Counted from the first letter of the stretch, positions 8,397 to 17,336 are shown. The stretch: DNA of 64,000 nt from Streptomyces sp. SAJ15 (GCF_007595705.1 NZ_NISY01000007.1:1-64000); one strand, 5' to 3'. Numbers and translations are program-made. Notes: generated by a model from the sequence alone, not told the origin.

Positions 8397-9549
8397 CGGG
8401 CACCTCCATCTCGATCACGGTGCCCTTGCCGGGCGCCGACTCCACGGTGAGCTTGCCGCCGACCCCGCTGGCTCGGTCGCGCATCGAGACCAGTCCCAGA
8501 TGGCGTCCGGCGCGGCGGATGGTGGCCGGTTCGAATCCGCCGCCGTCGTCGGCCACGCGCAGCAGGGCGCCGCTGGGGCCCCGGCGCACGAGGGACACGT
8601 CGACATGGGCGGCGCCGGAGTGGCGCAGCGCGTTGTGCAGCGCCTCCTGGGCCACGCGCAGCAGCGCCTCCTCCTGGGCGGCGGGCAGCGCCCGCACGCC
8701 GTGGGAGGTGAAGCCGACCCGGGCGGTGTGGGCACGGTCGAGCACCTGGATCTGGGTGCGCAGGGTGGCGACCAGGCCGTCCTCGTCGAGGGCGGCGGGG
8801 CGCAGCTCGACGACGGCGGCGCGCAGCTCGTCGGCGGCCTCCGCGGCGAGCGCGGCCACCTGGTGCAGCTCCTGTTTGGCGCGGGCGGGGTCGCGGTCCA
8901 CCAGGGCGGTGGCGGCCTGGGCCGTCAGCCGCAGCGAGAAGAGCTTCTGTGAGACGGCGTCGTGCAGCTCGTGGGCGAGCCGGGCGCGCTCGCCGGCGAT
9001 GGTCAGCTCGCGGCTGCGCTCGTACAGCCGGGCGTTGGTGAGGGCGATGGCCGCGTGCTGGGCGAGGATGCGCAGCAGTTCCTCGTCCCGCTCGGTGAAG
9101 CCACAGCCGCCCTCGGGCTTGGGGCACCTCTTGTTGGCGAGGAAGAGCGCGGCGATCACCTCGTCGCCGTCGGCGACCGGCAGTCCGAGGAAGTCGGACA
9201 TGTCGGGGTGGGCGGCGGGCCAGCCCTCGAACCGGGGGTCCTCGCGGACGTCGGCGAGCCGCTGCGGGGTGGCGTCCTGGAGCATCGCGGCGAGGATGCC
9301 GTGCTGGCGGGGCAGCGGGCCGATGGCCTTCCACTGCTCCTCGCTGACGCCGTCGACGACGAACTGCGCGAAGCCGCCGTGGTCGTCGGGGACGCCGAGG
9401 GCCGCGTACTCGGCGTCGAGGACCTCGCGCGCCGAGCGGACGATGGTCTGCAGGACGTCCCGCACTTCGAGCTGCCGGTTCATGTCGAGGAGTGCGCTGC
9501 TCACGCTCGCCAGGACGGCCCCGGGATCACTGCCCGGTCCTGTGTTCAT
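8389..9549 (-). CDS. GAF-domain sensor histidine kinase (HisKA_3)
   Basis: A 386-residue soluble kinase with no membrane segment. Order: GAF sensor (about 17-172), HisKA_3 dimerisation domain with E-R-A-R-L-A-H-E-L-H-D (phosphoacceptor H196), then HATPase (about 290-385) with N-box E-A-L-H-N-A-L-R-H, G1 D-D-G-G-G-F and G-L-V-S-M-R-D-R-A. Near the end of the GAF domain two cysteines (C142, C149) flank a P-E-G-G insert, a possible metal or redox site. It sits first in a two-gene operon with its regulator. There is no ribosome binding site; TACGGT 6 nt before the ATG suggests a leaderless transcript. Confidence 0.92.
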   Translation of the reverse strand: MNTGPGSDPGAVLASVSSALLDMNRQLEVRDVLQTIVRSAREVLDAEYAALGVPDDHGGFAQFVVDGVSEEQWKAIGPLPRQHGILAAMLQDATPQRLADVREDPRFEGWPAAHPDMSDFLGLPVADGDEVIAALFLANKRCPKPEGGCGFTERDEELLRILAQHAAIALTNARLYERSRELTIAGERARLAHELHDAVSQKLFSLRLTAQAATALVDRDPARAKQELHQVAALAAEAADELRAAVVELRPAALDEDGLVATLRTQIQVLDRAHTARVGFTSHGVRALPAAQEEALLRVAQEALHNALRHSGAAHVDVSLVRRGPSGALLRVADDGGGFEPATIRRAGRHLGLVSMRDRASGVGGKLTVESAPGKGTVIEMEVPGG

Positions 9550-9555
9550 GAGATC

Positions 9556-9561
9556 ACCGTA
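9556..9561 (-). promoter_or_regulatory. -10 element (TACGGT) of probable leaderless kinase transcript
   Basis: On the minus strand TACGGT is followed by 6 nt (GATCTC) and then the ATG at 9549. Confidence 0.5.
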
Positions 9562-9689
9562 CCGGCGGGTTCAGACCGGTGTATCGGCCCGCGGCCGCGC
9601 CCGACCGGGTCCCGCGACCTAGGGCGGAAGGGCCGGCCGATTCGGCGATTCCGGCCCGCGGGGGCGCCCTCCGGGTTCACCATCTTTAC

Positions 9690-10391
9690 ATGTCCATACC
9701 AATGAGGAGCTGGACGCCGACGCACGGCGATCCCTATCGCCCGATCCCCTACCGTCCGGAGCGGATGCCCGCCGCCGAGTCGCTGGCCCGCGCGGCCGAG
9801 CTGCGGGAACGGATGGAGCGGCGCAGGACCGTACGGCGGTTCTCGCCCGACCCGGTGCCGGAGCAGGTGGTGCGGGACGCCATCGCCTGCGCCGCCACCG
9901 CGCCGTCCGGGGCGCATCAGCAGCCGTGGACGTTCGTCCTGGTGAAGGACGCGGAGGTGCGGCGACGGATCCGGGAGGCCGCCGAGGCCGAGGAGCGGGC
10001 CTCCTACGCGGGGCGGCTCGGCGAGGAGTGGCTGGCGGCCCTGCGGCCGCTCGGGACGGACGAGGTCAAGCCGCATCTGACCGACGCCCCGCAGCTGATC
10101 GTGGTCTTCCAGCAGCGCTACTGGCTGGGGCCGGACGGGGAGCGGCGCAAGCACTACTACGTGGACGAGTCGGTGGGGATCGCGGTCGGGATGCTGCTCT
10201 CCGCGCTGCACCTGGCGGGGCTGGCGGCACTGGTGCACACCCCCAGCCCGATGCGCTTCCTGTCCGAGGCGCTGGGGCGGCCGCGGAACGAGAAGGGCTT
10301 CGCGGTCATCCCGGTGGGCTACCCGGCGGCCGACTGCGTGGTTCCGGACCTGGTGCGCAAGTCCCTGGACCAGGTGATCGTCGAGGTGTGA
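9690..10391 (+). CDS. Nitroreductase-fold flavoprotein, iodotyrosine deiodinase-like
   Basis: A 233-residue FMN-dependent oxidoreductase. The R-R-T-V-R-R-F-S strand (45-52), A-P-S-G-A-H-Q-Q-P-W (71-80), the H-Y-Y-V-D-E-S-V block, and the C-terminal N-E-K-G...P-V-G-Y-P-A...D-C-V-V-P-D...R-K-S-L pattern follow the iodotyrosine deiodinase (IYD) branch of the nitroreductase superfamily more closely than NfsA/NfsB or BluB. Bacterial IYD relatives reductively dehalogenate halotyrosines; the substrate here is unproven. The ATG at 9690 is the first in the codon-biased region; ATG 9702 is an alternative. Neither has a good ribosome binding site. Confidence 0.85.
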   Translation: MSIPMRSWTPTHGDPYRPIPYRPERMPAAESLARAAELRERMERRRTVRRFSPDPVPEQVVRDAIACAATAPSGAHQQPWTFVLVKDAEVRRRIREAAEAEERASYAGRLGEEWLAALRPLGTDEVKPHLTDAPQLIVVFQQRYWLGPDGERRKHYYVDESVGIAVGMLLSALHLAGLAALVHTPSPMRFLSEALGRPRNEKGFAVIPVGYPAADCVVPDLVRKSLDQVIVEV

Positions 10392-10502
10392 GAGGCATGG
10401 CGGGAAGCGAGCCCGGGTATCCGCCATCGCGTGTTCGCATGAGCACATCGAGCGAGATGCGGGGCCGCCCCGTGTGAGCCCGCGCATAGGACCCAGATCA
10501 CG

Positions 10503-10601
10503 TACGAAGGAGCTTAGGAGAGGTCTAAAGTCCCCGTAAGGGGAGATTGGGGCCCCCTGGACGGCCTCCGGCGGGCCCCCGTCCCACTAAGCCCCTTCGT
10601 A
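10503..10601 (+). promoter_or_regulatory. Structured leader upstream of SLT gene (large stem)
   Basis: A 15-nt arm at 10503-10517 pairs with 10587-10601 with one mismatch and encloses about 69 nt that can form further G/C-rich stems. The sequence between the deiodinase-like gene and this stem (10392-10502) shows nothing recognisable. The element could be a riboswitch-like leader, an upstream terminator, or part of a small RNA. It does not show the conserved core of the c-di-AMP (ydaO) riboswitch known before several Streptomyces cell-wall hydrolase genes. Confidence 0.45.
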
Positions 10602-10657
10602 GGTCACATGATTGCCACGGGATTTTGCGGCCGCTAACAATTGCCGAAGTCGCCACG

Positions 10658-10687
10658 GCGCCGTCGATCGAGACGCGGCGCTTTTTT
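10658..10687 (+). terminator. Candidate intrinsic terminator in the SLT leader
   Basis: Arms GCGCCG (10658-10663) and CGGCGC (10676-10681) are followed at once by six T residues (10682-10687), an unusually canonical terminator for this G+C content, 57 bp before the SLT start codon. A competing hairpin, GGCGC with GCGCC, spans the T run itself. Confidence 0.5.
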
Positions 10688-10744
10688 CGCGCCGATCCGC
10701 TCCGGCCGGTGACTCAAGCGATTGGAAAGAGGACTACTCCGCTC

Positions 10745-11521
10745 ATGCCCGTCCCCAGCATTCCGAGCATCCCCGGTTTTAGCCGTCTGACCAAGTCCCA
10801 CAAGTTCTCCGCCGCGGGCATCGCCACGGCCGGCGCCGCCGCCCTCGCCTTCGCCGTCGTCCCCGGCGGCACCGCCGACGCCCAGCCGAACGCTCAGGCG
10901 CTCTCCGCCGAGCCGGTCGCGCTGACCTCGTCGACGTACGGCAAGATCCAGAAGGACAGCCTGACCCAGCAGACCGCGCTGCACGCCAAGCAGGCCGAGG
11001 AAGAGGCCGCGGCGAAGAAGGCCGAGGAGGCCAGGAAGGCCGCCGAGGCCAAGGCCAAGGCCGACCGCGAGCGCGAGGCCGCGAGCCGCTCCGCCGAGCG
11101 TGCGCCGGTCGCCGCGCCGAAGCCCGCCGAGGCCCCGGTGGCCGCTCCGGCCCCGGCTCCGGCCCCCGTCGCCCCGGCTCCGGCCCCCAAGCCGACCTAC
11201 GCCAACAACCTGGACGGCTGGATCCGACAGTCCCTCGACATCATGAAGGACAAGGGCATCCCGGGCAGCTACGACGGCATCTACCGCAACATCATGCGTG
11301 AGTCGTCCGGCAACCCGCGCGCCATCAACAACTGGGACATCAACGCGATCAACGGCATCCCGTCCAAGGGCCTGCTCCAGGTGATCGACCCGACCTTCAA
11401 GGCGTACCACGTCGAGGGCACCTCCTGGGACATCTACGACCCGGTCGCCAACATCACCGCGGCCTGCAACTACGCGGCCGACCGCTACGGCTCGATGGAC
11501 AACGTCAACTCGGCGTACTGA
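10745..11521 (+). CDS. Secreted transglycosylase SLT domain protein
   Basis: A 258-residue exported peptidoglycan hydrolase. A long signal region ends near A-D-A (about 40-43). It is followed by a charged helical segment rich in K-A-E-E-A repeats (about 80-125, coiled coil), an alanine/proline hinge (about 128-156), and a C-terminal lysozyme-like SLT domain (about 163-258). The catalytic glutamate is E186 in M-R-E-S-S-G-N-P, followed by the G-L-L-Q-V-I-D-P-T-F block. The ATG at 10745 is preceded by AGAGGA. It is transcribed alone behind a structured leader and ends before a bidirectional terminator. Confidence 0.9.
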   Translation: MPVPSIPSIPGFSRLTKSHKFSAAGIATAGAAALAFAVVPGGTADAQPNAQALSAEPVALTSSTYGKIQKDSLTQQTALHAKQAEEEAAAKKAEEARKAAEAKAKADREREAASRSAERAPVAAPKPAEAPVAAPAPAPAPVAPAPAPKPTYANNLDGWIRQSLDIMKDKGIPGSYDGIYRNIMRESSGNPRAINNWDINAINGIPSKGLLQVIDPTFKAYHVEGTSWDIYDPVANITAACNYAADRYGSMDNVNSAY

Positions 11522-11572
11522 TCCGTCCGGCCCCTCGGGCCCACGCCTCCTGCGGGCCCGCGCCATGACGCG

Positions 11573-11606
11573 GAAGGGCGGCACCCCCTGTGGGGTGCCG
11601 CCCTTC
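11573..11606. terminator. Bidirectional terminator between SLT and FHA-ABC genes
   Basis: A perfect 15-bp stem (11573-11587 with 11592-11606) closes a CTGT tetraloop between convergent genes. Confidence 0.85.
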
Positions 11607-11658
11607 GTCGTGCGCGCGCGAGCCACGACCACTCCGACGCGGACCGCGACCGCTCCGA

Positions 11659-14403
11659 CTACTTGCGCATGACCTCCGGCTCATGGCGCCGCAGCAGTCG
11701 TGCCACGGCGATGCCGCAGGCGACGCCGATCGCGATGAGCACCAGCATGTCGATGGTCCACTGGGTGGCGGTGGCCTCCCACAGCGGGTCGAGCTCGCCG
11801 GGCTTCTTGCGGTCCCACGGGGCCATCATGTGCGAGAGGTCCAGCGTGGCGCCGGCCGCGCCGACCGCCCAGCGGGACGGCATCAGCCAGGCGAACTGCT
11901 CGATGCCCGGCGAGCCGAAGATCTGGAACAGGATGCCGGTGAAGACGACCTGGACGATCGCGAACATCACCAGCAGCGGCATGGTCTTCTCGGCGGTCTT
12001 CACCAGCGAGGAGATCACCAGGCCGAACATCATCGAGGTGAAGCCGATCGCGATGACCGCCAGGCACAGCTCGGCGGCAGGGGGCAGGATCAGCCCCTCC
12101 TCCGGCAGCTTGCGGGTGGAGAAGCCGATGGCGCAGATGATCACGCCCTGGAAGGCGGTGATCACGCCGAGGACGATCACCTTGGACATCAGGTACGCCG
12201 ACCGGGACAGGCCGACGGCCCGTTCCCGTTCGTAGATGACCCGTTCCTTGATCAACTCTCGTACGGAGTTGGCGGCGCCGGAGAAGCACATGCCGACCAC
12301 GAGGATCAGGATGATCGTGCCCGCGTCCTGGTTGAACTGGCCCTTCGGCGCCTTGGTCAACCCGAAGTCGGAGGGGATGACCACCGAGACCCCGCCGAGG
12401 ACGGCGGGCAGGATCAGCATCAGTGCCAGGAAGCCGCGGTCGGAGGCGATCACCGAGGAGTAGCGGCGGATCAGGGTCCACAGCTGGGAGCCCCAGCTCT
12501 GCGGCTTCTGCACCCGGGCCGGCGGCGGCTGGACGTGCACGGACTGCGGGGCGACCGCGTCGAGGTCGGCCGCGTACATCTGGTAGTGCCGAGAGCCGCG
12601 CCAGCGGCCGGCCCAGTCGTAGTCGCGGTAGTTCTCGAAGTTGGAGAAGACGTCGGCCCAGGTCTCGTAGCCGAAGAAGTTCAGCGCCTCGTCCGGCGGG
12701 CCGAAGTACGCCACCGAGCCGCCCGGGGCCATCACCAGGAGCTTGTCGCACAGCGCCAGCTCGGCCACGGAGTGGGTGACCACCAGCACCGTGCGGCCGT
12801 CGTCGGCCAGACCGCGCAGCAGCTGCATCACATCGCGGTCCATGCCCGGGTCGAGGCCGGAGGTGGGCTCGTCCAGGAAGATCAGCGAGGGCTTGGTGAG
12901 CAGCTCCAGGGCGACCGAGACGCGCTTGCGCTGACCGCCGGAGAGCGAGGTGACCTTCTTGTCCTTGTGGATGTCGAGCTTGAGCTCGCGCAGCACCTCG
13001 TCGATACGGGCCTCGCGCTCCGCCCCGGCGGTGTCGCCGGGGAAGCGGAGCTTGGCCGCGTACTTGAGCGCGGTGCGGACCGTCAGCTCCTTGTGCAGGA
13101 TGTCGTCCTGCGGGACCAGACCGATGCGCTGCCGCAGCTCGGCGAACTGCCGGTACAGGTTCCGGTTGTCGTAGAGGACCTCGCCCTGGTTGGCGGGGCG
13201 GTAGCCGGTGAGCGCGCGCAGCAGCGTGGACTTGCCGGAACCGGACGGGCCGATGACCGCGACCAGCGACTTCTCGGGGACGCCGAAGGAGACGTCCTTG
13301 AGGATCTGCTTGCCGCCGTCGACGGTCACCGTCAGATGGCGGGCCGAGAAGGAGACCTCACCGGTGTCGACGAACTCCTCAAGGCGGTCGCCGACCAGCC
13401 GGAAGGTGGAGTGACCGACGCCGACGATGTCACTGGGGCCGATGACCTGCTGTCGGACCGGCTGACCGTTGACATACGTGCCGTTGTGGCTGCCGAGGTC
13501 GACGATCTCGAACCGGCCGTCGGGCAGCGCGCGGAACTCGGCGTGGTGGCGGGAGACCTGGAGGTCGGAGACGACCAGCTCGTTCTCCAGCGCACGACCG
13601 ATGCGCATCACCCGGCCGACGGCGAGCTGGTGGAAGGTGGTCGGGCTGCGGTCGCCGTAGACCGGCGCGGCACCGGCGGCGCCCCCGTGCCGCGCCGGGT
13701 CCGCGCCCTGCCGCGGCGCGGCCTGCGGCTGTTGCTGCTGCGGCGGCACATACGGCTGCTGCCCCTGACCCTGGCCCGGGTGGGGCTGGGGCTGCTGGGG
13801 CTGCTGCCAGCCCTGCGGAGCCTGCTGCTGGTACGGCTGCTGCTTCTGCGCCTGCTGCTGCGGCTGCTGGCCCCAGCCGGCCGGGCCGGGCTGCGGCTGC
13901 TGCGGATGGACCGGCGCCTGCTGGGCGTACTGGGCGTGGGGCTGGGCATGGCCCTGTGGCTGGGCGTGGCCCTGGGCCTGACCCTGCGGCTGCGCGTGGC
14001 CCTGCGGATGCGGCTGCGGGTGCGGCTGCGCCTGGGCGTGCTGCTGCGCGGCCATCGCGTTCGGTATGGCGTAGCCGCCGGATCCGGCGTCGGCACCGGC
14101 GCCGCCGGAGAAGTTCAGCCGCGGGCCGTCGGTGGCGTTGCCGAGATGCACCGCCGAACCGGGGCCGATTTCCATCTGGTGGATCCGCTGGCCCTGCATG
14201 TAGGTGCCGTTGGTGCTGCCGTGATCCTCGATGACCCAACTGCGTCCGCCCCAGCGCACGGTGGCGTGCCGCCAGGAGACTCTGGCGTCGTCGAACACCA
14301 TGTCGCCCTGCGGATCCCGCCCAAGGCTGTATGACCTGGATGGATCAAGTGTCCAGGTCTGTCCGTTCAATTCCAGTACGAGTTCCGGCACTCCATGCCC
14401 CAC
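11659..14403 (-). CDS. FHA-FHA-ABC transporter fusion (Rv1747-like exporter)
   Basis: A 914-residue half-transporter. Two forkhead-associated domains bind phosphothreonine: FHA1 about 10-97, with L-G-R-D and D-H-G-S-T-N-G-T-Y, and FHA2 about 250-330, with G-R-A-L-E-N and G-S-H-N-G-T-Y. They are separated by a glutamine/proline/histidine-rich linker (about 110-235). Then comes an ABC ATPase with G-P-S-G-S-G-K-S-T, L-S-G-G-Q-R-K-R and F-L-D-E-P-T-S-G-L-D, and a C-terminal ABC-2 permease with about six membrane helices. This layout matches mycobacterial Rv1747, which is controlled by a Ser/Thr kinase through its FHA domains. No kinase gene is adjacent. The GTG at 14403 follows GGGGGA. Confidence 0.92.
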   Translation of the reverse strand: MGHGVPELVLELNGQTWTLDPSRSYSLGRDPQGDMVFDDARVSWRHATVRWGGRSWVIEDHGSTNGTYMQGQRIHQMEIGPGSAVHLGNATDGPRLNFSGGAGADAGSGGYAIPNAMAAQQHAQAQPHPQPHPQGHAQPQGQAQGHAQPQGHAQPHAQYAQQAPVHPQQPQPGPAGWGQQPQQQAQKQQPYQQQAPQGWQQPQQPQPHPGQGQGQQPYVPPQQQQPQAAPRQGADPARHGGAAGAAPVYGDRSPTTFHQLAVGRVMRIGRALENELVVSDLQVSRHHAEFRALPDGRFEIVDLGSHNGTYVNGQPVRQQVIGPSDIVGVGHSTFRLVGDRLEEFVDTGEVSFSARHLTVTVDGGKQILKDVSFGVPEKSLVAVIGPSGSGKSTLLRALTGYRPANQGEVLYDNRNLYRQFAELRQRIGLVPQDDILHKELTVRTALKYAAKLRFPGDTAGAEREARIDEVLRELKLDIHKDKKVTSLSGGQRKRVSVALELLTKPSLIFLDEPTSGLDPGMDRDVMQLLRGLADDGRTVLVVTHSVAELALCDKLLVMAPGGSVAYFGPPDEALNFFGYETWADVFSNFENYRDYDWAGRWRGSRHYQMYAADLDAVAPQSVHVQPPPARVQKPQSWGSQLWTLIRRYSSVIASDRGFLALMLILPAVLGGVSVVIPSDFGLTKAPKGQFNQDAGTIILILVVGMCFSGAANSVRELIKERVIYERERAVGLSRSAYLMSKVIVLGVITAFQGVIICAIGFSTRKLPEEGLILPPAAELCLAVIAIGFTSMMFGLVISSLVKTAEKTMPLLVMFAIVQVVFTGILFQIFGSPGIEQFAWLMPSRWAVGAAGATLDLSHMMAPWDRKKPGELDPLWEATATQWTIDMLVLIAIGVACGIAVARLLRRHEPEVMRK

Positions 14404-14642
14404 TAATTGTCCCCCGAGCGACCCCGTACAGGGAGTCTAGGGATGGCGAACATCGTGAGGAACTATTTCAGGCTCAGTCCATGAACCGGAAGTCGGGCAT
14501 TGGCAAGGGTCGGTATCAGGCATGTAGCAGACACGTATCAGGCGGCGTTGACGCATCCGAAAGACCCCCGGAAAGTAGAAGCGGGCACGGATGGTACGGA
14601 TCATGATCATCCGGGCATCTCGCATCGATCGGGGGGATCGGG

Positions 14643-16967
14643 ATGGCGGCGAGGAGCGGCGGAAGGGTGCCCTGGGGCGAGCTGTTGCTCGCCGCGGTCG
14701 CTGCCGTGGGCTGGTCCTTCCTCGCCATGGCGGGCGTCGCCGCGCTCGGCCTGCGTCTGATCGGCGCCGATGGCGCGGGCTCGCTGGGGCCGATGACCGC
14801 CGCCGCGGTGGTGCTCGCGGTGGGCGGTTCCGTCACACCGTCAGGCGATGTGCGGGTCTTCGGGCTGGAGGGCGCGCGGGCGCACACCGCCATCGACCTC
14901 GCGCCGCTGGGCGTGAGCCTGCTCGGCGCGCTCCTCCTCGGGTGGCTCTTCGCGCGGTCGCTGCGCGGCGCGGGGCCGGTGCTCGGCCGGCGCGAACTGG
15001 CGGCGCGGGCGGGCGCGGTGACGACGCTGTTCGTGCTGTTGCTCGCCGGGCTCGTCTGGGCGGGCGACGACACGGTCACCATCGACGGCTCCACCCTCGA
15101 CCTCGAAGAGCTGGGCATCGGCGGCGGTGACGGCGGAGGCGGGAACGGCACGGACGGCGGGGCCGGCGGGCTGCTGGACCGACTGCCGGACGAGCTCGGC
15201 GACATCGCGGGCATCGGCGGCGGGCTGCTGCCGGAGAAGCTGGTCGACCTCGCCGACGCGCAGGCCAAGGTGGGCTTCACGGTCAACGCGGGCGAATCGC
15301 TGCTCCGCGGCACCGGCTGGGTCCTCGCGGTGCTGCTCCTCACGGTGCTCGCGGCCCGTCACACCCCGCTGCCGCGCGGCTGGGAGGGGTTGCACCGCAC
15401 CGTGCGGCCCGCCGTCTCCGCGCTGTGCGCGGTGCTCGCGCTCGCCGTCCTGGCCGGCGCGGCCGCCGGGGTCTTCGCCGCCGTCGACGACGACCACCCC
15501 CGACTGGTGCTCGGGGCGACGCTGCTCGGCGCCCCGAACGGGGTCTGGCTCGGGGTGCCGCTGGGGCTGTTCGTGCCATGGCAGGGCACCGCCACCGGAG
15601 CGCTCGTCCGGGTGCTGCCCGACCCGATCGACGAGCTGCTCGGCGCGGACGGCGACTCGGCCATCACCTTGCGGCGGCTGGCCGACCTGGACGACCGGGT
15701 GTGGCTGCTGGCCGTCGGCTGCGCGCTGCTGATGCTCACCGCCGGGGTGCTCACCGCGGCCCGCACCCCGCTGCGCGCCCCCGGCGCGCCACGGGACACG
15801 GGCGTCCTCGGATTCGCGGGCCGGTGCGCGCTGCGGCTGGGCCTCGGCACCGCGCTCGTGCTCCCGCTGCTGGTGTGGCTCACGGAGGTGTCGGCGGGCG
15901 CGGAGCTGTCGGTGCTGGGCTTCGACGCCTTCGGCGCCGGGCTCGACCTGCACGGCGAGGTGGCGCACGCGCTGCCCATCGGCGCGGCCTGGGGGGTCGC
16001 GGCGGGCGCCGTCGGGGCCCTCCTGGCCCGCGCCACGGGCGCCGCCGGCGGGCGCGCCTCGGCCTTCGCCCGTGGGATCGCGACCTGGCCCGCCGAGGCC
16101 GCCGGGGCGGGGGCGGGCGGCGGGGCGGGCGCGGCCGGTGCGGCCGGTGCCGCCGGTGCCGCCGGTGCGTTCGGCGGGACCGGTGGACCCGGTGGTTTCG
16201 GCGCGATGGGCGCCGCCGGCGGAGGTGGCGCGCGCACCTACCCCGACCTCGCCTATGGCCCGGGCCCGTACCGCCCCTCCCCCGTCTACCGCCCGTCCCA
16301 CGACGAGACCAACCCCTATCTGCGACCGGTGGACCCGGTCCCGCCACCGCCACCGCCACCGCAGTACGACTGGTCCCCGGCCCCGGCCCCGGGAGCGTGG
16401 GCGCCCCTCCCCGAACCGTGGACGCCGTCCCCCGAACCGTGGACGCCGGATCCGGAAGCGTGGACCCGGGACCAGCAGGCGTGGGCGTCGGGCCCCGGAG
16501 CCCGGCCACGGGGCGCGGGCTCGCCGGCGTCGGAGGCGAGCGCTCGGCCGCCGGGGCAAGAAGCCCGGCCGGCGAACCCGCAGGGGTGGCCGGCGGGCCC
16601 AGGGGCAGCACCGGCGGGCCCGTGGGCACAACCGGCCGGACCGTGGCCACGGCCGGGGGACCCGAGGGCACAACCGGCCGGTCCGGGGGCGCGACCGGGG
16701 GCCCCGGGGTCACATCCGGCCAGCCCAGGGCCGGCACCGGCAGGCCCGGGCGGGCATCAGCCGCCGCCACACGGCCCCGGTCGGCCCGGCGGGGACGCCG
16801 CGTACGGGGGGTACGGCGCACCGGCGGCCGACGGCTTCCCGCACGGCGCACCGACACAGGCGGGCGCCCCGATGCCGCCGCCGCGCCGCCGCCCGCGACC
16901 GGGGGCCGGCCCCGAGCACCCCCCGGAGGAAGGCCCGCCGCCGGACCGTCCGGGAAGCCGGGGCTGA
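14643..16967 (+). CDS. Streptophobe family membrane protein
   Basis: A 774-residue integral membrane protein of the Streptomyces-restricted streptophobe family. About 8-9 hydrophobic helices lie in residues 12-480, interrupted by an extracytoplasmic loop with glycine-rich and L-D-L-E-E-L-G-I segments. The last 290 residues are a disordered Gly/Ala/Pro-rich tail containing W-T-P-(S/D)-P-E repeats and many P-A-G-P units. The start ATG at 14643 follows GGGGGATCGGG. The function of the family is unknown. The 239 bp upstream, shared with the divergent FHA-ABC gene, contain no other gene. Confidence 0.85.
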   Translation: MAARSGGRVPWGELLLAAVAAVGWSFLAMAGVAALGLRLIGADGAGSLGPMTAAAVVLAVGGSVTPSGDVRVFGLEGARAHTAIDLAPLGVSLLGALLLGWLFARSLRGAGPVLGRRELAARAGAVTTLFVLLLAGLVWAGDDTVTIDGSTLDLEELGIGGGDGGGGNGTDGGAGGLLDRLPDELGDIAGIGGGLLPEKLVDLADAQAKVGFTVNAGESLLRGTGWVLAVLLLTVLAARHTPLPRGWEGLHRTVRPAVSALCAVLALAVLAGAAAGVFAAVDDDHPRLVLGATLLGAPNGVWLGVPLGLFVPWQGTATGALVRVLPDPIDELLGADGDSAITLRRLADLDDRVWLLAVGCALLMLTAGVLTAARTPLRAPGAPRDTGVLGFAGRCALRLGLGTALVLPLLVWLTEVSAGAELSVLGFDAFGAGLDLHGEVAHALPIGAAWGVAAGAVGALLARATGAAGGRASAFARGIATWPAEAAGAGAGGGAGAAGAAGAAGAAGAFGGTGGPGGFGAMGAAGGGGARTYPDLAYGPGPYRPSPVYRPSHDETNPYLRPVDPVPPPPPPPQYDWSPAPAPGAWAPLPEPWTPSPEPWTPDPEAWTRDQQAWASGPGARPRGAGSPASEASARPPGQEARPANPQGWPAGPGAAPAGPWAQPAGPWPRPGDPRAQPAGPGARPGAPGSHPASPGPAPAGPGGHQPPPHGPGRPGGDAAYGGYGAPAADGFPHGAPTQAGAPMPPPRRRPRPGAGPEHPPEEGPPPDRPGSRG

Positions 16968-17336
16968 GCGTCCCGAGCCGGCCCCGAGGGGCACCCGCCC
17001 CCGGGCGCAGGGCCGAGCGTCCCGCTCCCGGCCGGTGTCGGCGCCCCACCCGGCCCCGCAACCGGCTACCCGCCCCACGCAGGGCCGGAAGGGGCGAGCA
17101 GGAAATGCGACGCGCGGGCCGCTCCGGCGCGATCCGACAGGTCCTTCTCCGTGGCCCCGGCGTCCAGCGCGCTTCCCGGAGAAAGGCCCCGACCGCCGAA
17201 CCGGGGCACCCCCTCCGCTTTCACACGTCTACGTAGCCGTACGATGACCGTCCGTAGAACAGTCGCCCCCGCACGCATGTCCGTTGGGCGGACAGCCGGA
17301 CGAGCCACTCGGGCGGCCCTATACGGTGGAATGACC
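16968..17336. other. Intergenic region upstream of serB
   Basis: This 369-bp spacer has no credible gene. Near its end are an 8-bp palindrome CTACGTAG and, just after, TACGAT (about 17241-17246), which could be a -10 element for serB. TATACGG occurs again just before the start codon. No terminator with a convincing stem was seen. Confidence 0.5.

Noticed and set aside
10503..10745. c-di-AMP (ydaO) riboswitch before the SLT gene
   Set aside because: The conserved core segments (GGGGGAACC-like, GGGTGAAT-like and CCGAA...GTCAGCTAAC-like) are not present; only an isolated GCTAAC is seen.
11590..14334. A 914-codon open frame on the plus strand opposite the FHA-ABC gene
   Set aside because: It is the antisense mirror of a gene with unmistakable FHA and ABC motifs, and its translation has no recognisable features.
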